From Bacteroidota bacterium (GTDB lineage: Bacteria; Bacteroidota; Bacteroidia; Bacteroidales; UBA12077), in NCBI GenBank assembly GCA_020444275.1, contig JAHLLG010000002.1:186001-250000 (forward strand): a stretch of 64,000 nucleotides of DNA, written 5' to 3'. Below the pieces are notes generated by a model that did no database searches, was not told where the DNA came from, and was given only the letters and a program-made list of their open reading frames with translations. Within the stretch, counting starts at the first letter, position 1. Every line of letters starts with the position of its first letter. A program made the translations under genes and the position numbers. Positions 1-8,376 of the stretch are shown here, one piece after another.

Positions 1-388
1 TGGTGCTTATATCGTATGCCAGAACAATAAAACCAAGAATTTCATTTTTTTCAGATTTCAGTTCTGATACTTTTGCACCAAAATAATAGATTTCAGTTTC
101 ATTGGGTATACTAAATTCAAATTCCTGGTTAATGCTTGTTTCTTTAATTTTATTGAGGTTTTTTTCAAGTTTTAGATTAAAGTCTTTACTAATAGAAACT
201 TCAGAGTAGTGTTTGCGAAGAATTGAATTAGGTTCCAGATCAATAATATTATGGCTGCCAGGAAATTTAGCATCAATATACATTCCATTATCATCTAATA
301 TGAACAAAAAGTCGGGTAGTGAAGAAAGCGATTTATATAAGTACTCTTTATTTTTTTCTAAATTTATATCGAATTCATTTATAGCCAT
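1..388 (-). CDS. PAS-domain protein, partial (runs off left edge)
   Basis: Reading the minus strand from the ATG at 388 gives 129 codons without a stop up to the window edge, so only the N-terminus is present. Residues about 20-125 look like one PAS sensory fold: a LPDFLFILDDNG start, a central acidic/aromatic part, and an ILGFIVLAYDIS end like the terminal strand of PAS domains. PAS proteins in this setting are usually sensor histidine kinases, diguanylate cyclases or phosphatase regulators, but the output domain lies outside the window. The start codon is 6 bases after the stop of the upstream receiver-domain gene, so the two are probably co-transcribed and act in one pathway. The PAS fold is fairly clear; the kinase role is inference. 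Confidence 0.7.
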   Translation of the reverse strand, partial: MAINEFDINLEKNKEYLYKSLSSLPDFLFILDDNGMYIDAKFPGSHNIIDLEPNSILRKHYSEVSISKDFNLKLEKNLNKIKETSINQEFEFSIPNETEIYYFGAKVSELKSEKNEILGFIVLAYDIST

Positions 389-394
389 ATTTTT

Positions 395-766
395 TTAATT
401 AATTAGAATCTTTTTTACAACATCTAAAACTTTGTTAACATCAATTGGTTTCAATAACAGATCTCTGGCACCACTATCAATAGCTTTTTGCCATAAGGTT
501 TCTTCGTTTTTAGCTGTAACAAATACTACAGGGATTTGTTTTGTTTCGTAATTTCCCTGAAGCTGTTTTAAGACTGTAAAACCATCGAGATTTGGCATCA
601 TGATATCTAATAAGACAAGATCGGGTTTTTCGTTGGTTATTAATTTTAAAGCTTCTTGACCGCTAAAGGCGATAGAAGTTTTATAACCTTCGCTTTCCAG
701 GATACTTTGTAAAAGAAAGTTGTTGGTATTCGAATCGTCAACAATGAGTACTTCTTTCTTTATCAT
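395..766 (-). CDS. Single-domain response regulator (CheY-like receiver)
   Basis: The 123-residue protein is a complete stand-alone receiver domain. It has the acidic pair D10/D11, the phospho-acceptor D54 in VLLDIMMPNLDG, T84 and the conserved lysine K106 in LLKPID. No output domain follows, so it must act by protein-protein contact or as a phosphorelay intermediate. It sits directly upstream of the PAS protein (6-base gap) and about 120 bases downstream of a SiaC-like gene on the same strand, suggesting one signalling unit. Its partner kinase may be the PAS protein cut by the window edge. The family call is secure; the pathway is not known. Confidence 0.93.
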   Translation of the reverse strand: MIKKEVLIVDDSNTNNFLLQSILESEGYKTSIAFSGQEALKLITNEKPDLVLLDIMMPNLDGFTVLKQLQGNYETKQIPVVFVTAKNEETLWQKAIDSGARDLLLKPIDVNKVLDVVKKILIN

Positions 767-883
767 ATTTTAGTTATTTATATAAAATATATGCAATTGC
801 TGTTATTGATATTGAAACAACAATCTTTTTTCATAAGCGAATACTTTTATGATCTTGTTTACCTCAGCGAGGTTTTATACGAA

Positions 884-1258
884 TTATAACTCTTCGTATT
901 CAATATATTTGAAGGGTATACCTATAATAGATTCAAAATACTGGCCAGATTCAAGTACATCTAAATCACCTTCTTCATAGAACCAATTTACAAGAATATT
1001 ATTGTTCTCGGGGTTATTTTCCAAGAGTCTTAGCATTTCCAAAATAAATTTGGATGAACTGGTATTAAAATATTCAAGTTTAATATCAACACGAATTTCG
1101 CCTGCTGTAAACTCTTTGGTCCAGTCAAGTAATGGTTTGAAAAATTTTGCTGCGTCTTCTGGTATCGAACGCCCCTCAATTTTTAACACGCCATTTGTAC
1201 TTAATGCAACGGAAGGAGTTTTTTCTGTTTCCTTTATTATTAAATCTTTCATATTCAA
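884..1258 (-). CDS. SiaC/DUF1987-family regulatory phosphoprotein
   Basis: This 124-residue protein resembles SiaC (DUF1987), whose phosphorylation state in Pseudomonas aeruginosa is set by the kinase SiaB and PP2C phosphatase SiaA and controls the diguanylate cyclase SiaD. Features seen are the TPSV and IEGRSIPEDA segment near the N-terminus, the F..L..W helix, and LEYFNTSSSKFILEML at residues 61-76. T66 lies where the SiaC phospho-threonine is expected; this alignment is from memory. The adjacent receiver and PAS genes on the same strand suggest a signalling cassette of the same kind. No SiaA, SiaB or SiaD homologue is visible here. An alternative start is the second methionine (M3). Confidence 0.8.
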   Translation of the reverse strand: MNMKDLIIKETEKTPSVALSTNGVLKIEGRSIPEDAAKFFKPLLDWTKEFTAGEIRVDIKLEYFNTSSSKFILEMLRLLENNPENNNILVNWFYEEGDLDVLESGQYFESIIGIPFKYIEYEEL

Positions 1259-1428
1259 AATATCCTAGTCTATAAGTTTAACCCAATTTATGAAATTTCT
1301 TGTAAAAAAAGCAAAAATCAATTACTAATTTACAACTTATTTGTAAATAATTGCAAAAAGATTGATTGAATGTTCAATTTTATACATAATTATGCAATTT
1401 TTGTAAAGTAATCAAACCAAAATAATGA

Positions 1429-1436
1429 TACTTTTG
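1429..1436 (+). promoter_or_regulatory. Bacteroidota -7 promoter element (TAnnTTTG) before mltG
   Basis: The octamer TACTTTTG matches the Bacteroidota primary-sigma -7 consensus TAnnTTTG and lies 32 bases before the mltG ATG. A TTTG at 1400-1403 could be the -33 element, but its spacing (25 bases) is longer than usual. Confidence 0.45.
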
Positions 1437-1468
1437 TTCTAATTTTGTTGCAGAAAAAACAGTTTTAG

Positions 1469-2506
1469 ATGAAAAAGTCTTTTAATAAAAAATATATAGT
1501 CATTCCAATTGTATTGGTTTCCCTTCTTGGTGTTTTAATTGTTGTTAAATTATACAAGAAAATTTACAGCGCAAATGTTAGGAAGCCAGCAAGTTACTTA
1601 TATATTCCAACCGGTTCAACGTTTAATGATGTTATCGAGATTTTAAAGCGCGATAGTTTATTAATTAATATCGATTCCTTTACTTGGTTAGCCGAAAAAA
1701 AGAACTATCCTAATCATGTTTATCCCGGAAGGTATAGGTTAGATAGTTTGATGAATAATGATGCGTTAATTGATAAATTGCGTTCAGGATATCAGGATCC
1801 GGTGAAAGTGATTTTTAACAGTGTACGAACCAGAGAACAGCTTGCCGGAAAAATCTCAAAGCAAATTGAGGCGGATTCTTCAAGTCTGGTTAATTGGTTT
1901 TATAACGATTCGTTAATTGAGAATTATGGCTTAAATCAGGAAACGTTTACATCCATTTTTTTACCAAATACATATGAGTTTTGGTGGAATACATCTGCTA
2001 AGAGCTTTGTTGATCGCATGCACAAGGAATATTTGCGATTTTGGAATGACGATCGTAAAGCGAAAGCGGCAAAACTAAATTTAACACCGGAAGAAGTAAC
2101 AACACTGGCTTCAATTGTCGATGAAGAGACCTATTTTAATAATGAGATGCCACGAGTTGCCGGACTATACATCAATCGATTACGAAAAAGAATGCATTTA
2201 CAGGCCGATCCAACATTAAAATTTGCTTTGGGTGATTTTACTATTAAAAGAGTTTTAAATATTCATAAACAGATTGACTCACCGTACAATACATATAAAC
2301 GTTACGGATTACCACCCGGACCAATATCCATACCTTCTATTGCGGCTATTGATGCTGTTTTAAATTACGAATCGCACAGCTATTTATATATGTGCGCAAA
2401 ACCCGATTTTTCGGGATATCATAACTTTGCAAAAACACTATCACAACATAATCAAAATGCCCGCGAATATCAGCGAGCATTGAATAAGGAACGTATTTGG
2501 AGGTAG
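1469..2506 (+). CDS. mltG: Endolytic transglycosylase MltG (YceG-like)
   Basis: MltG is an inner-membrane lytic transglycosylase that cleaves nascent glycan strands and helps set glycan chain length. The 345-residue protein has a short cytoplasmic N-terminus, one membrane segment (about residues 9-28), a LysM-like region beginning YLYIPTGSTFNDVIEIL, and the catalytic domain. The catalytic motif IVDEET is at 216-221, followed by VAGLYINRLRKRMHLQADPT and then YNTYKRYGLPPGPI and a terminal NA..YQRALN, all typical of the family. Length is normal. The gene stands alone on the plus strand and converges on a glycosyltransferase gene 16 bases downstream. It fits the peptidoglycan theme with murB nearby. 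Assignment is secure. Confidence 0.96.
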   Translation: MKKSFNKKYIVIPIVLVSLLGVLIVVKLYKKIYSANVRKPASYLYIPTGSTFNDVIEILKRDSLLINIDSFTWLAEKKNYPNHVYPGRYRLDSLMNNDALIDKLRSGYQDPVKVIFNSVRTREQLAGKISKQIEADSSSLVNWFYNDSLIENYGLNQETFTSIFLPNTYEFWWNTSAKSFVDRMHKEYLRFWNDDRKAKAAKLNLTPEEVTTLASIVDEETYFNNEMPRVAGLYINRLRKRMHLQADPTLKFALGDFTIKRVLNIHKQIDSPYNTYKRYGLPPGPISIPSIAAIDAVLNYESHSYLYMCAKPDFSGYHNFAKTLSQHNQNAREYQRALNKERIWR

Positions 2507-2522
2507 GTAACTGAGCCATTTA

Positions 2523-3641
2523 TTAAATATTAGCTTGCTGGAATTTTAATCCAATTCTGGAGTATACATTCATTAAAACTTTTTCTTCATTCTCCCAGCA
2601 CAAGTCCTGAGCTGCAATTTCAGTATTTTCCTGCCACTTTTTATACCGGTTTTTTAGCTCAAATACTTCCTTGATTTTTTTGGCAAGTTCTTGAGGGTCT
2701 TTATGATCGTAAATGGTCCCGATTTCATATTTATTTACAACTTTCTGCATTTCAGGAAATGGTGAAACCAGTACCGGTATTCTGGCCTGAATATAATCGA
2801 ATAATTTATTTGGTAGTGCATAATAATAGTTTAAACCAATATTCTCCTCTAAAGCTAATCCAAGGTTAGCGGTAGCTGTATGTTTAGGCAGTTCGGCAAA
2901 AGGAATCTTACCTTTCATTTCAACTTTATTTCCAAGATTTTTTTGTTCAATTCTTTGCTTGAGTTGATTCGTAATATCACCATCACCGATAATGGTTAGT
3001 TTGGCATCTTCGATAAATTGCATGGAGTCGATCATCTGCTCCAGTCCTCGTCCAACATTAAGAGAGCCCTGGTATAAAATTTCCTTAATACTATTTTCTT
3101 TGGATTTGTGTATTGTTTTTACAAAGTAGGGTAGGTTTCTGATTACTTCCATTTCAACTCCATACTTTTTATGATAGGTTTTTGCAATGGATTCAGAAAC
3201 GGTGTATGCATATTTTATTTTTGGTAATATTTTACTCTCCAGTAATTTCCACACTTTTTTAGGAAATTCTCTATCAACCAATTCCGGTACTTCGGTAAAA
3301 TACTCATGACTATCATAAACAATTGATTTAAACCTTACTTTACCTGCATAATAAGAGCCAAGCAATGTATCCAGATCATTAGATACAATGATGTTAAATC
3401 TCCTAAAAAAAAGATAGAGAAAAAGTCGTATGTTATATTCTAAATAAAAAGCAGGTCCTTGCGAAAAGAGTAATCTGAATCTTTTGGTTTTATAGGGTCT
3501 GCTGTCTACAGGTAAACTGTTTTTTCTTTTTCTGCCAATTACAGTTACCCGGGCGTCTGATTTTAACAATGTACAAGCTACTTTATGAATTCGATTATCG
3601 GTAACCAGATCGTTTGTAACTGCAATGTAAATTCGTTTCAC
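2523..3641 (-). CDS. Glycosyltransferase, GT4-like (GT-B fold)
   Basis: The 372-residue protein has a two-Rossmann GT-B architecture. The N-terminal half carries the VTNDLVTDNRI and SNDLDTLL segments and YDSHEYFTEVPEL; the C-terminal half starts with ILYQGSLNVGRGL and includes LTIIGDGD. The donor-site region ENIGLNYYYALPNKLFDYI has the acidic residue and the PNKLFDY helix of GT4 enzymes. There is no signal peptide or membrane anchor, so it is cytoplasmic or peripheral. The acceptor and donor sugar cannot be read from sequence; lipopolysaccharide, capsule or exopolysaccharide synthesis are options. It is a single gene, divergent from murB (65-base gap). The family call is firm; no specific gene name is justified. 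Confidence 0.88.
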   Translation of the reverse strand: MKRIYIAVTNDLVTDNRIHKVACTLLKSDARVTVIGRKRKNSLPVDSRPYKTKRFRLLFSQGPAFYLEYNIRLFLYLFFRRFNIIVSNDLDTLLGSYYAGKVRFKSIVYDSHEYFTEVPELVDREFPKKVWKLLESKILPKIKYAYTVSESIAKTYHKKYGVEMEVIRNLPYFVKTIHKSKENSIKEILYQGSLNVGRGLEQMIDSMQFIEDAKLTIIGDGDITNQLKQRIEQKNLGNKVEMKGKIPFAELPKHTATANLGLALEENIGLNYYYALPNKLFDYIQARIPVLVSPFPEMQKVVNKYEIGTIYDHKDPQELAKKIKEVFELKNRYKKWQENTEIAAQDLCWENEEKVLMNVYSRIGLKFQQANI

Positions 3642-3679
3642 TTCTTAAATCGTTTTACTGTTTTTAACTTTTCAATATG

Positions 3680-3687
3680 TATCTTTG
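3680..3687 (+). promoter_or_regulatory. Putative -7 element for murB
   Basis: TATCTTTG matches TAnnTTTG and is 19 bases before the murB start, in the short divergent region shared with the glycosyltransferase gene. No convincing -33 element was seen. Confidence 0.4.
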
Positions 3688-3706
3688 TGTCATAAAATAA
3701 CAATAT

Positions 3707-4720
3707 ATGTATGAAATTAAAGAAAATTTCGCGTTAAAAAAATATAATACATTTGGTATCGATGTTAAAACAAGGTTTTTTGTTGTTTGCAAATCAGAAA
3801 AAGAGATTACCGATTTTATAACTATACAACAAAATACAACATTACCCTTAATGATTTTGGGAGGTGGGAGTAATGTATTGTTTGCAGATGATTTTAAAGG
3901 ATATATTTTAAAACCAGATATTAAAGGAGTTGATATTGTTAAAGAAACAGAATCAGAGGTGACTGTTCGCGCAGGTGCAGGAGAGGACTGGGACGAATTT
4001 GTTGCATATTGTGTTGAGCATGGATGGGGAGGTGTTGAAAATTTATCGCTTATTCCGGGAAATTTAGGAACATGCCCTATTCAGAATATCGGAGCGTATG
4101 GAGTTGAAGTAAAAGATGTTATAACTGAGGTTGAAACCATTGAGATAGACACACAGAAAAAGTATGTTTTCACAAATTATCAGTGTAAATTTGGTTACAG
4201 AGATAGTATCTTTAAGAGGAAATTAAAGGGAAAGCATCTAATTTCGCATGTTACTTTTCGATTAAATAAGCAACCTGAATTTAAACTGGAATATGGAAAT
4301 TTAAAAGAGGCGCTAGGTTCATTTGAGGATATTACTTTAAAAAATATAAGAAAAGCGGTAATTGCTATACGAGAAGCAAAACTTCCCGATCCTGACGAAA
4401 TTGGCAATGCAGGTAGCTTTTTTAAAAATCCTGTTGTTACACAAGAAAAGTTGAAAAAGCTTCAGCAGAAATATAGTGATATTCCGTTTTATCCATTAAC
4501 CGATAACAAAGTGAAAATTCCGGCCGGATGGCTAATAGAAAAATCAGGATGGAAAGGAAAACGGAAAGGAAATGTTGGCGTGCATCATAAGCAGGCACTG
4601 GTTTTGGTTAATTATGGCGATGCAACGGGTGAAGAGATATTACACCTTGCAAAAAATATTCAGCAAACTATTATTATTCAGTTTGATATTGAATTGGAGA
4701 TGGAGGTGAATGTAGTTTAA
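3707..4720 (+). CDS. murB: UDP-N-acetylenolpyruvoylglucosamine reductase
   Basis: MurB uses FAD and NADPH to reduce UDP-GlcNAc-enolpyruvate to UDP-MurNAc in cytoplasmic peptidoglycan synthesis. The 337-residue protein begins with the typical NTFGI segment. It carries the FAD-binding LGGGSNVLF at 51-59, SLIPGNLGTCPIQNIGAYGVE around 114-133, YRDSIFK, the catalytic serine in NAGSFFKNP at about residue 235, and the C-terminal acidic ELEMEV. The YGVE and YRDS loops and the length indicate the E. coli-like type I enzyme. One oddity is Cys in GTCPIQNIGAYG where many homologues have an aliphatic or Ala residue. It is monocistronic and convergent with a nitroreductase gene. Assignment is secure. Confidence 0.97.
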   Translation: MYEIKENFALKKYNTFGIDVKTRFFVVCKSEKEITDFITIQQNTTLPLMILGGGSNVLFADDFKGYILKPDIKGVDIVKETESEVTVRAGAGEDWDEFVAYCVEHGWGGVENLSLIPGNLGTCPIQNIGAYGVEVKDVITEVETIEIDTQKKYVFTNYQCKFGYRDSIFKRKLKGKHLISHVTFRLNKQPEFKLEYGNLKEALGSFEDITLKNIRKAVIAIREAKLPDPDEIGNAGSFFKNPVVTQEKLKKLQQKYSDIPFYPLTDNKVKIPAGWLIEKSGWKGKRKGNVGVHHKQALVLVNYGDATGEEILHLAKNIQQTIIIQFDIELEMEVNVV

Positions 4721-4728
4721 ATTTTAGG

Positions 4729-4756
4729 TTTCAAATTTCAAGTTTCAAGTTTCAAA
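4729..4756. repeat. Four tandem 7-bp units TTTCAAR
   Basis: Four adjacent heptamers TTTCAAA, TTTCAAG, TTTCAAG, TTTCAAA lie between the convergent murB and nitroreductase genes. Function is unknown. A related tract of TTGAAAC and TGTAACY heptamers is found between sucA and sucB. Confidence 0.7.
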
Positions 4757-4770
4757 TTCAGAATTTGTAG

Positions 4771-5319
4771 TTAATACTTATTGTAGCTAGTAATCTGGTT
4801 GATTTCTTTTCTTCTTTTTTCTCTTGTTTCGCTGGCAGGATAACCCAATGTGATAATTAAGGGTACGCGTTTAGATTTAGGAATATTTAAAAGCTTTTTT
4901 ACATTGGTTTCGTCGAACCAACCCAGCATGCATGTTCCTAATCCTTCAGCTGCTGCCTGCAAGCACATATGCTCAGCTGTAATTCCAATATCTATTAACG
5001 GAAAATGTTTTCCTTTGATCAAACTCCCTGCACTGGAAGTGAAATTAGCCCGTTCCTCAACAATTACAATATGTACTGGCGCTTGTTTGGTAAAATGGTT
5101 CATGCCCAGAACTTTACTTGAAGTACAGTCTGCTATCTTATTTTTTAAATCCTGATCGTTAACTACAATAAATTTCCAGGGTTGCGCATTGCAAGCAGAA
5201 GGAGCTAATCGTCCTGCTTCCAGAACGCGATGCAGTTTGTCATCTTCAATTGGGGTAGCTAAATAAGCCCTGTCACTTTGTCGCTTATATATGAGTTCTA
5301 GTAGTTCTTTACCTTTCAT
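4771..5319 (-). CDS. Nitroreductase-family flavoprotein
   Basis: The 182-residue protein belongs to the FMN-dependent nitroreductase family. It shows the R-Q-S-x-R start (YKRQSDRAY), the APSACNAQPWKFIVV flavin-binding motif at about residues 38-52, a helical middle with AEHMCLQAAAEGLGTCMLGWF, and LGYPA near the C-terminus. Such enzymes reduce nitro groups, quinones or flavins with NAD(P)H; the physiological substrate cannot be inferred. Its start lies 2 bases after the stop of the upstream 517-residue gene on the same strand, so the two form an operon. A second, different family member is at 18591-19148. Confidence 0.92.
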   Translation of the reverse strand: MKGKELLELIYKRQSDRAYLATPIEDDKLHRVLEAGRLAPSACNAQPWKFIVVNDQDLKNKIADCTSSKVLGMNHFTKQAPVHIVIVEERANFTSSAGSLIKGKHFPLIDIGITAEHMCLQAAAEGLGTCMLGWFDETNVKKLLNIPKSKRVPLIITLGYPASETREKRRKEINQITSYNKY

Positions 5320-5321
5320 AG

Positions 5322-6875
5322 TTAGTTGTTATTGATTTTAATAACTGCTTTTTCTTTTATGATTTCTTGCACTGTGCGATTTTCAATTTTACTTTCAAGC
5401 CACGATATAATATCAAAATAGATAAATGGCCGTCGTTCGTAAAATTTGTCATTTAACGGAAGAAGCTGTTCTCGAAGATCTTTAAAAGCATCAATGAGCT
5501 GATCTCTTGTAATTGAACTCAGTTTTCGTAAAAACTTCATTATGATTTTTTGAAACTGATGTAAATCGTTTTTCTTGATTAAAAATCGATAAGTTGATCG
5601 AATGTAATAATCTACTAGGTCAATATTACCCAGTTCGTAATGACTAATTAAATTAAGGATTCGTGCGAAACTATGAATATCAGATCGTAGATCAACATCT
5701 TTCATGTTTATGATTTTATTTAACCAAAAAACTACTTGCTGATAGTTAGCATCGCCAAAGTACATACATGCAAATTTATAATAGAATATAATGATGTAAT
5801 TCGTATCCAGTAAATGCTCAAACTCTTCAAGACTTTTTGCAATTTCGGGAATTATGTTTGATCCTTCAGTAAATTCACCCAGCATAAAATACCGATTAAT
5901 TCGATGTGTTGAAGTATATTTAAACAGCAATAAGCGAATATTTTCAGTTAGCTTTAAATCGGGTAAATTTTCAACTTCAGTTAGTTTTTGAACAGTAACT
6001 TTAAACTCATCATACTTGTGCATTTTTGATTGCGATACGAGCAAATTATTGATTGCCTTAATATACATCTCAATTTTTGGAACAATATAATCCTGGTTCT
6101 CCTCGAACAGGTTAACCCACTTTTTGGCATATTCATATCCACGGTCAAAATCCTGTATAAAAAAGTAATATCCTACAAATGAATTGTACAGATACATTTT
6201 TTCATCAAAAGACAATTTGTCTTCCTGAAATACAGGGAGCGTGGAATACAAAAAGCTATTTACCAGCTCAAAATCTTTGTGATTTCTTAAGAATCCAATT
6301 TTTAAATAAAAGGAGTAAAGTTTAATAGTTAAGTTCGAAAAGGTGTTGATATTATTTATTTTTTCATTGATTCGATCCGATGCTTTAATTAACTGCGTTA
6401 CTTTATCTTCAATGTTTGATCGTATATATTTGGTAACCAGCCGCTTTTCAAATTCAGTGATTTCCAGTATAAGCGAATTTTTGTCATATTTTTCAGCCAT
6501 CAGTTTAGCCTTTTCGATCATTTTTACACACTGATCATAAAGGCATTTATTGTACAAAATTGTAGCATAGTCAATAAGTTCATGAATTTTCAGATCAATA
6601 TCTTCATCACTATTTAAATTTCGAAGATTTTGCAATATTTGTTTGTACAGATGCGCCTTAAGATTTGATAATTGCTGACTTTTAATTGATTTCTCTTTTT
6701 CGAGTATCTTGGATTCATTGTACTCTTTTTGCTTGTCGATTAAATCGAAAAGTTTAAGGAACTTGGTTTCCTCTCCGGCTTTTTGTTTCGTAACATGTAC
6801 CTTAAAATATCTTTTCTCAGCTTTAGTTAGCGATTTAATTAACTGAAATAATGTATCTATATTTTTGTTGGGCAT
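5322..6875 (-). CDS. Conserved Bacteroidota helical-repeat protein, unknown function
   Basis: The 517-residue protein is predicted to be almost entirely alpha-helical, with paired helices like degenerate tetratricopeptide repeats. It starts MPNKNIDTLFQLIKSLTKAEKRYF, a start I associate with a widespread uncharacterised Bacteroidota family. There is no signal peptide or membrane segment, so it is cytoplasmic. It is rich in Lys, Ile, Leu, Tyr and Phe and has no catalytic motif I can recognise. It is the first gene of a two-gene unit with the nitroreductase, which starts 2 bases after its stop. It may be a scaffold, but no function is claimed. Confidence 0.85.
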   Translation of the reverse strand: MPNKNIDTLFQLIKSLTKAEKRYFKVHVTKQKAGEETKFLKLFDLIDKQKEYNESKILEKEKSIKSQQLSNLKAHLYKQILQNLRNLNSDEDIDLKIHELIDYATILYNKCLYDQCVKMIEKAKLMAEKYDKNSLILEITEFEKRLVTKYIRSNIEDKVTQLIKASDRINEKINNINTFSNLTIKLYSFYLKIGFLRNHKDFELVNSFLYSTLPVFQEDKLSFDEKMYLYNSFVGYYFFIQDFDRGYEYAKKWVNLFEENQDYIVPKIEMYIKAINNLLVSQSKMHKYDEFKVTVQKLTEVENLPDLKLTENIRLLLFKYTSTHRINRYFMLGEFTEGSNIIPEIAKSLEEFEHLLDTNYIIIFYYKFACMYFGDANYQQVVFWLNKIINMKDVDLRSDIHSFARILNLISHYELGNIDLVDYYIRSTYRFLIKKNDLHQFQKIIMKFLRKLSSITRDQLIDAFKDLREQLLPLNDKFYERRPFIYFDIISWLESKIENRTVQEIIKEKAVIKINNN

Positions 6876-7009
6876 TGTAATTCTATTTTCTGAGTTTAAT
6901 CTGTAAATAATTAATTAATAGATGTTTATATTTTTAGTTATATGGTTAGTTCGTAAATAGACATTGTAAATTCAAAAATAATTTGTTTTTCAACTCTGGT
7001 TACAAAAAA

Positions 7010-7017
7010 TACATTTG
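7010..7017 (+). promoter_or_regulatory. Putative -7 element upstream of the LeuD-like gene
   Basis: TACATTTG matches the TAnnTTTG consensus and lies about 60 bases before the ATG at 7080. A TTTG at 6982-6985 is a possible -33 element with spacing (24) slightly longer than usual. Confidence 0.4.
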
Positions 7018-7079
7018 GTAGCTGAAATGGATGTACAAACAAATGTAATTAAAAAATTGAAAAAACATATTTTATCATT

Positions 7080-7610
7080 ATGACTGTACCAAAAGTATCT
7101 ACGTTAACATCGGGAGTGCTTGCAATAGCCGAAGATGTAAAAAGAAATGGAAAAGAATCATTAGATATAAATATAGTAAAAGCGGGTCCTGAGCACGGCG
7201 AAAAAATTTTAGTGGTTGATGTTGAGAGTGAAAAGGTTTCGAACTATGATGAAGTAGTACAATCGATCCATAAAAATGGTTTTGGAGTAGTGGTTTCGGA
7301 TGTTTTTACCAAAACTTTTAGTGCCAAAGCCTTGAATTATGGAATATTAACGATTGAAGTATCGCGTGATTTTCTTAAAAATATTATTAATTCGGGCAAA
7401 GAGAAGTATACGAAGCTGTTTGTCGATTTTAAGGGACAAGAAGTGATGATTGTGAATACTGGGAAAAAAGAGTTTTTTCAGTTGAGCGATTATAATCGCG
7501 AAAGCTTTGAAAGTGGCAACGATGATATAGATAATTTATATAATATCTGGAATGGAATAGGACATAAAGAAACTGAAGATTTAGAACTGGTAAATTATTT
7601 AGGTGAATAA
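7080..7610 (+). CDS. Orphan LeuD/aconitase swivel-domain-like protein
   Basis: The 176-residue protein resembles the small subunit of 3-isopropylmalate dehydratase. The segment SDVFTKTFSAKALNYGILTIEV corresponds to the LeuD stretch around the FFNNxxxNGxLPI motif, and YNRESFESGNDDIDN matches the FRKECLLNGLDDI region near the LeuD C-terminus. However, the G-x-S-S-R-E-H-A loop that binds substrate is replaced by VESEKVSNYDEVVQSI, so the active-site serine and arginine are missing. No leuC, leuB or leuA lies nearby. It may be a non-catalytic or differently specialised swivel-domain protein. Homology is inferred from a few motifs and should be treated as moderate. Confidence 0.62.
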   Translation: MTVPKVSTLTSGVLAIAEDVKRNGKESLDINIVKAGPEHGEKILVVDVESEKVSNYDEVVQSIHKNGFGVVVSDVFTKTFSAKALNYGILTIEVSRDFLKNIINSGKEKYTKLFVDFKGQEVMIVNTGKKEFFQLSDYNRESFESGNDDIDNLYNIWNGIGHKETEDLELVNYLGE

Positions 7611-7647
7611 TTTTTTGATTTTCATTATTGTAGTTTTTGTAATTAAG

Positions 7648-7672
7648 GAGTCAGCGTTTTAATAGCTGGCTC
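7648..7672 (+). terminator. Hairpin terminator after the LeuD-like gene
   Basis: Arms GAGTCAGC (7648-7655) and GCTGGCTC (7665-7672) pair with one G-T wobble around a 9-base loop and are followed by a T-rich stretch. It lies between convergent genes and may act in both directions. Confidence 0.65.
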
Positions 7673-7679
7673 TTTCTGT

Positions 7680-8297
7680 TTAGAAGGTCCAAACCAAAGC
7701 CAGTTGGGGTGTTTGCGAAACCGGATCGAGTGTTACGTTAAAATTGAATGTTACATTGTCTAATTTTGCTGTATTACGCAAAACATAGTTATAACGCTCC
7801 AGTGCATCAAATAAAAAGTTCTTGGAAAATACATGATAGGTTAATGTACCGGTAAAGAAAACAATTACTGCAGCTGTTAAATAGCCGGTTTGTACTTCTC
7901 CCTGCAACTCCTCAACATCTTCATCTCCATACGATTCTGCTCCTGGATTATTAAAATGCAAATAGGCAAGTACTGGTGCAATTACACCCATCTGTGCTAT
8001 GCCAAAAATGCGGGTAAGTTTATAATTATTCAAGTCGTGCAGTGCCACTGAATCTTCCTGGATATAAGGTTTTAGATTACCACCAAACATTCCAACCTTA
8101 ATATATGTTGAGCCCTGATTAGGTGAAAATTTTCGCTCAACAAAAAAGAACGGTGTTGCTGTAACCCAAACGGTTTTGCTTTTTAAATAAAGATCAGGTA
8201 TGTCCGACTTTCTTGTAAAAGTTAATCCTGGAATTTGAGCAAAACATTGAGAAAATATACTAATAAACAGACTGATTACTAATAACCTTTTTAGCAT
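7680..8297 (-). CDS. Secreted protein of unknown function
   Basis: The 205-residue protein has a clear Sec signal peptide: a lysine/arginine start, a hydrophobic core and a likely cleavage after SQCFAQ near residue 21. The mature part contains two hydrophobic stretches (around FGIAQMGVIAPVLAYL and TAAVIVFFTGTLTYHVF), so it may be membrane-associated. The C-terminus LDPVSQTPQLALVWTF ends in aromatic Phe as in many outer-membrane proteins, but there are too few strands visible to call a barrel. It is a single gene 79 bases downstream of sucB on the same strand. I do not recognise the family. Confidence 0.75.
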   Translation of the reverse strand: MLKRLLVISLFISIFSQCFAQIPGLTFTRKSDIPDLYLKSKTVWVTATPFFFVERKFSPNQGSTYIKVGMFGGNLKPYIQEDSVALHDLNNYKLTRIFGIAQMGVIAPVLAYLHFNNPGAESYGDEDVEELQGEVQTGYLTAAVIVFFTGTLTYHVFSKNFLFDALERYNYVLRNTAKLDNVTFNFNVTLDPVSQTPQLALVWTF

Positions 8298-8376
8298 AAT
8301 TTTAGATATATCTGTGTTTAATTGTACCTAAATTTATGAAAAAGGTTTTAAAAATTAAAAGGTTTATAATTTTGAA

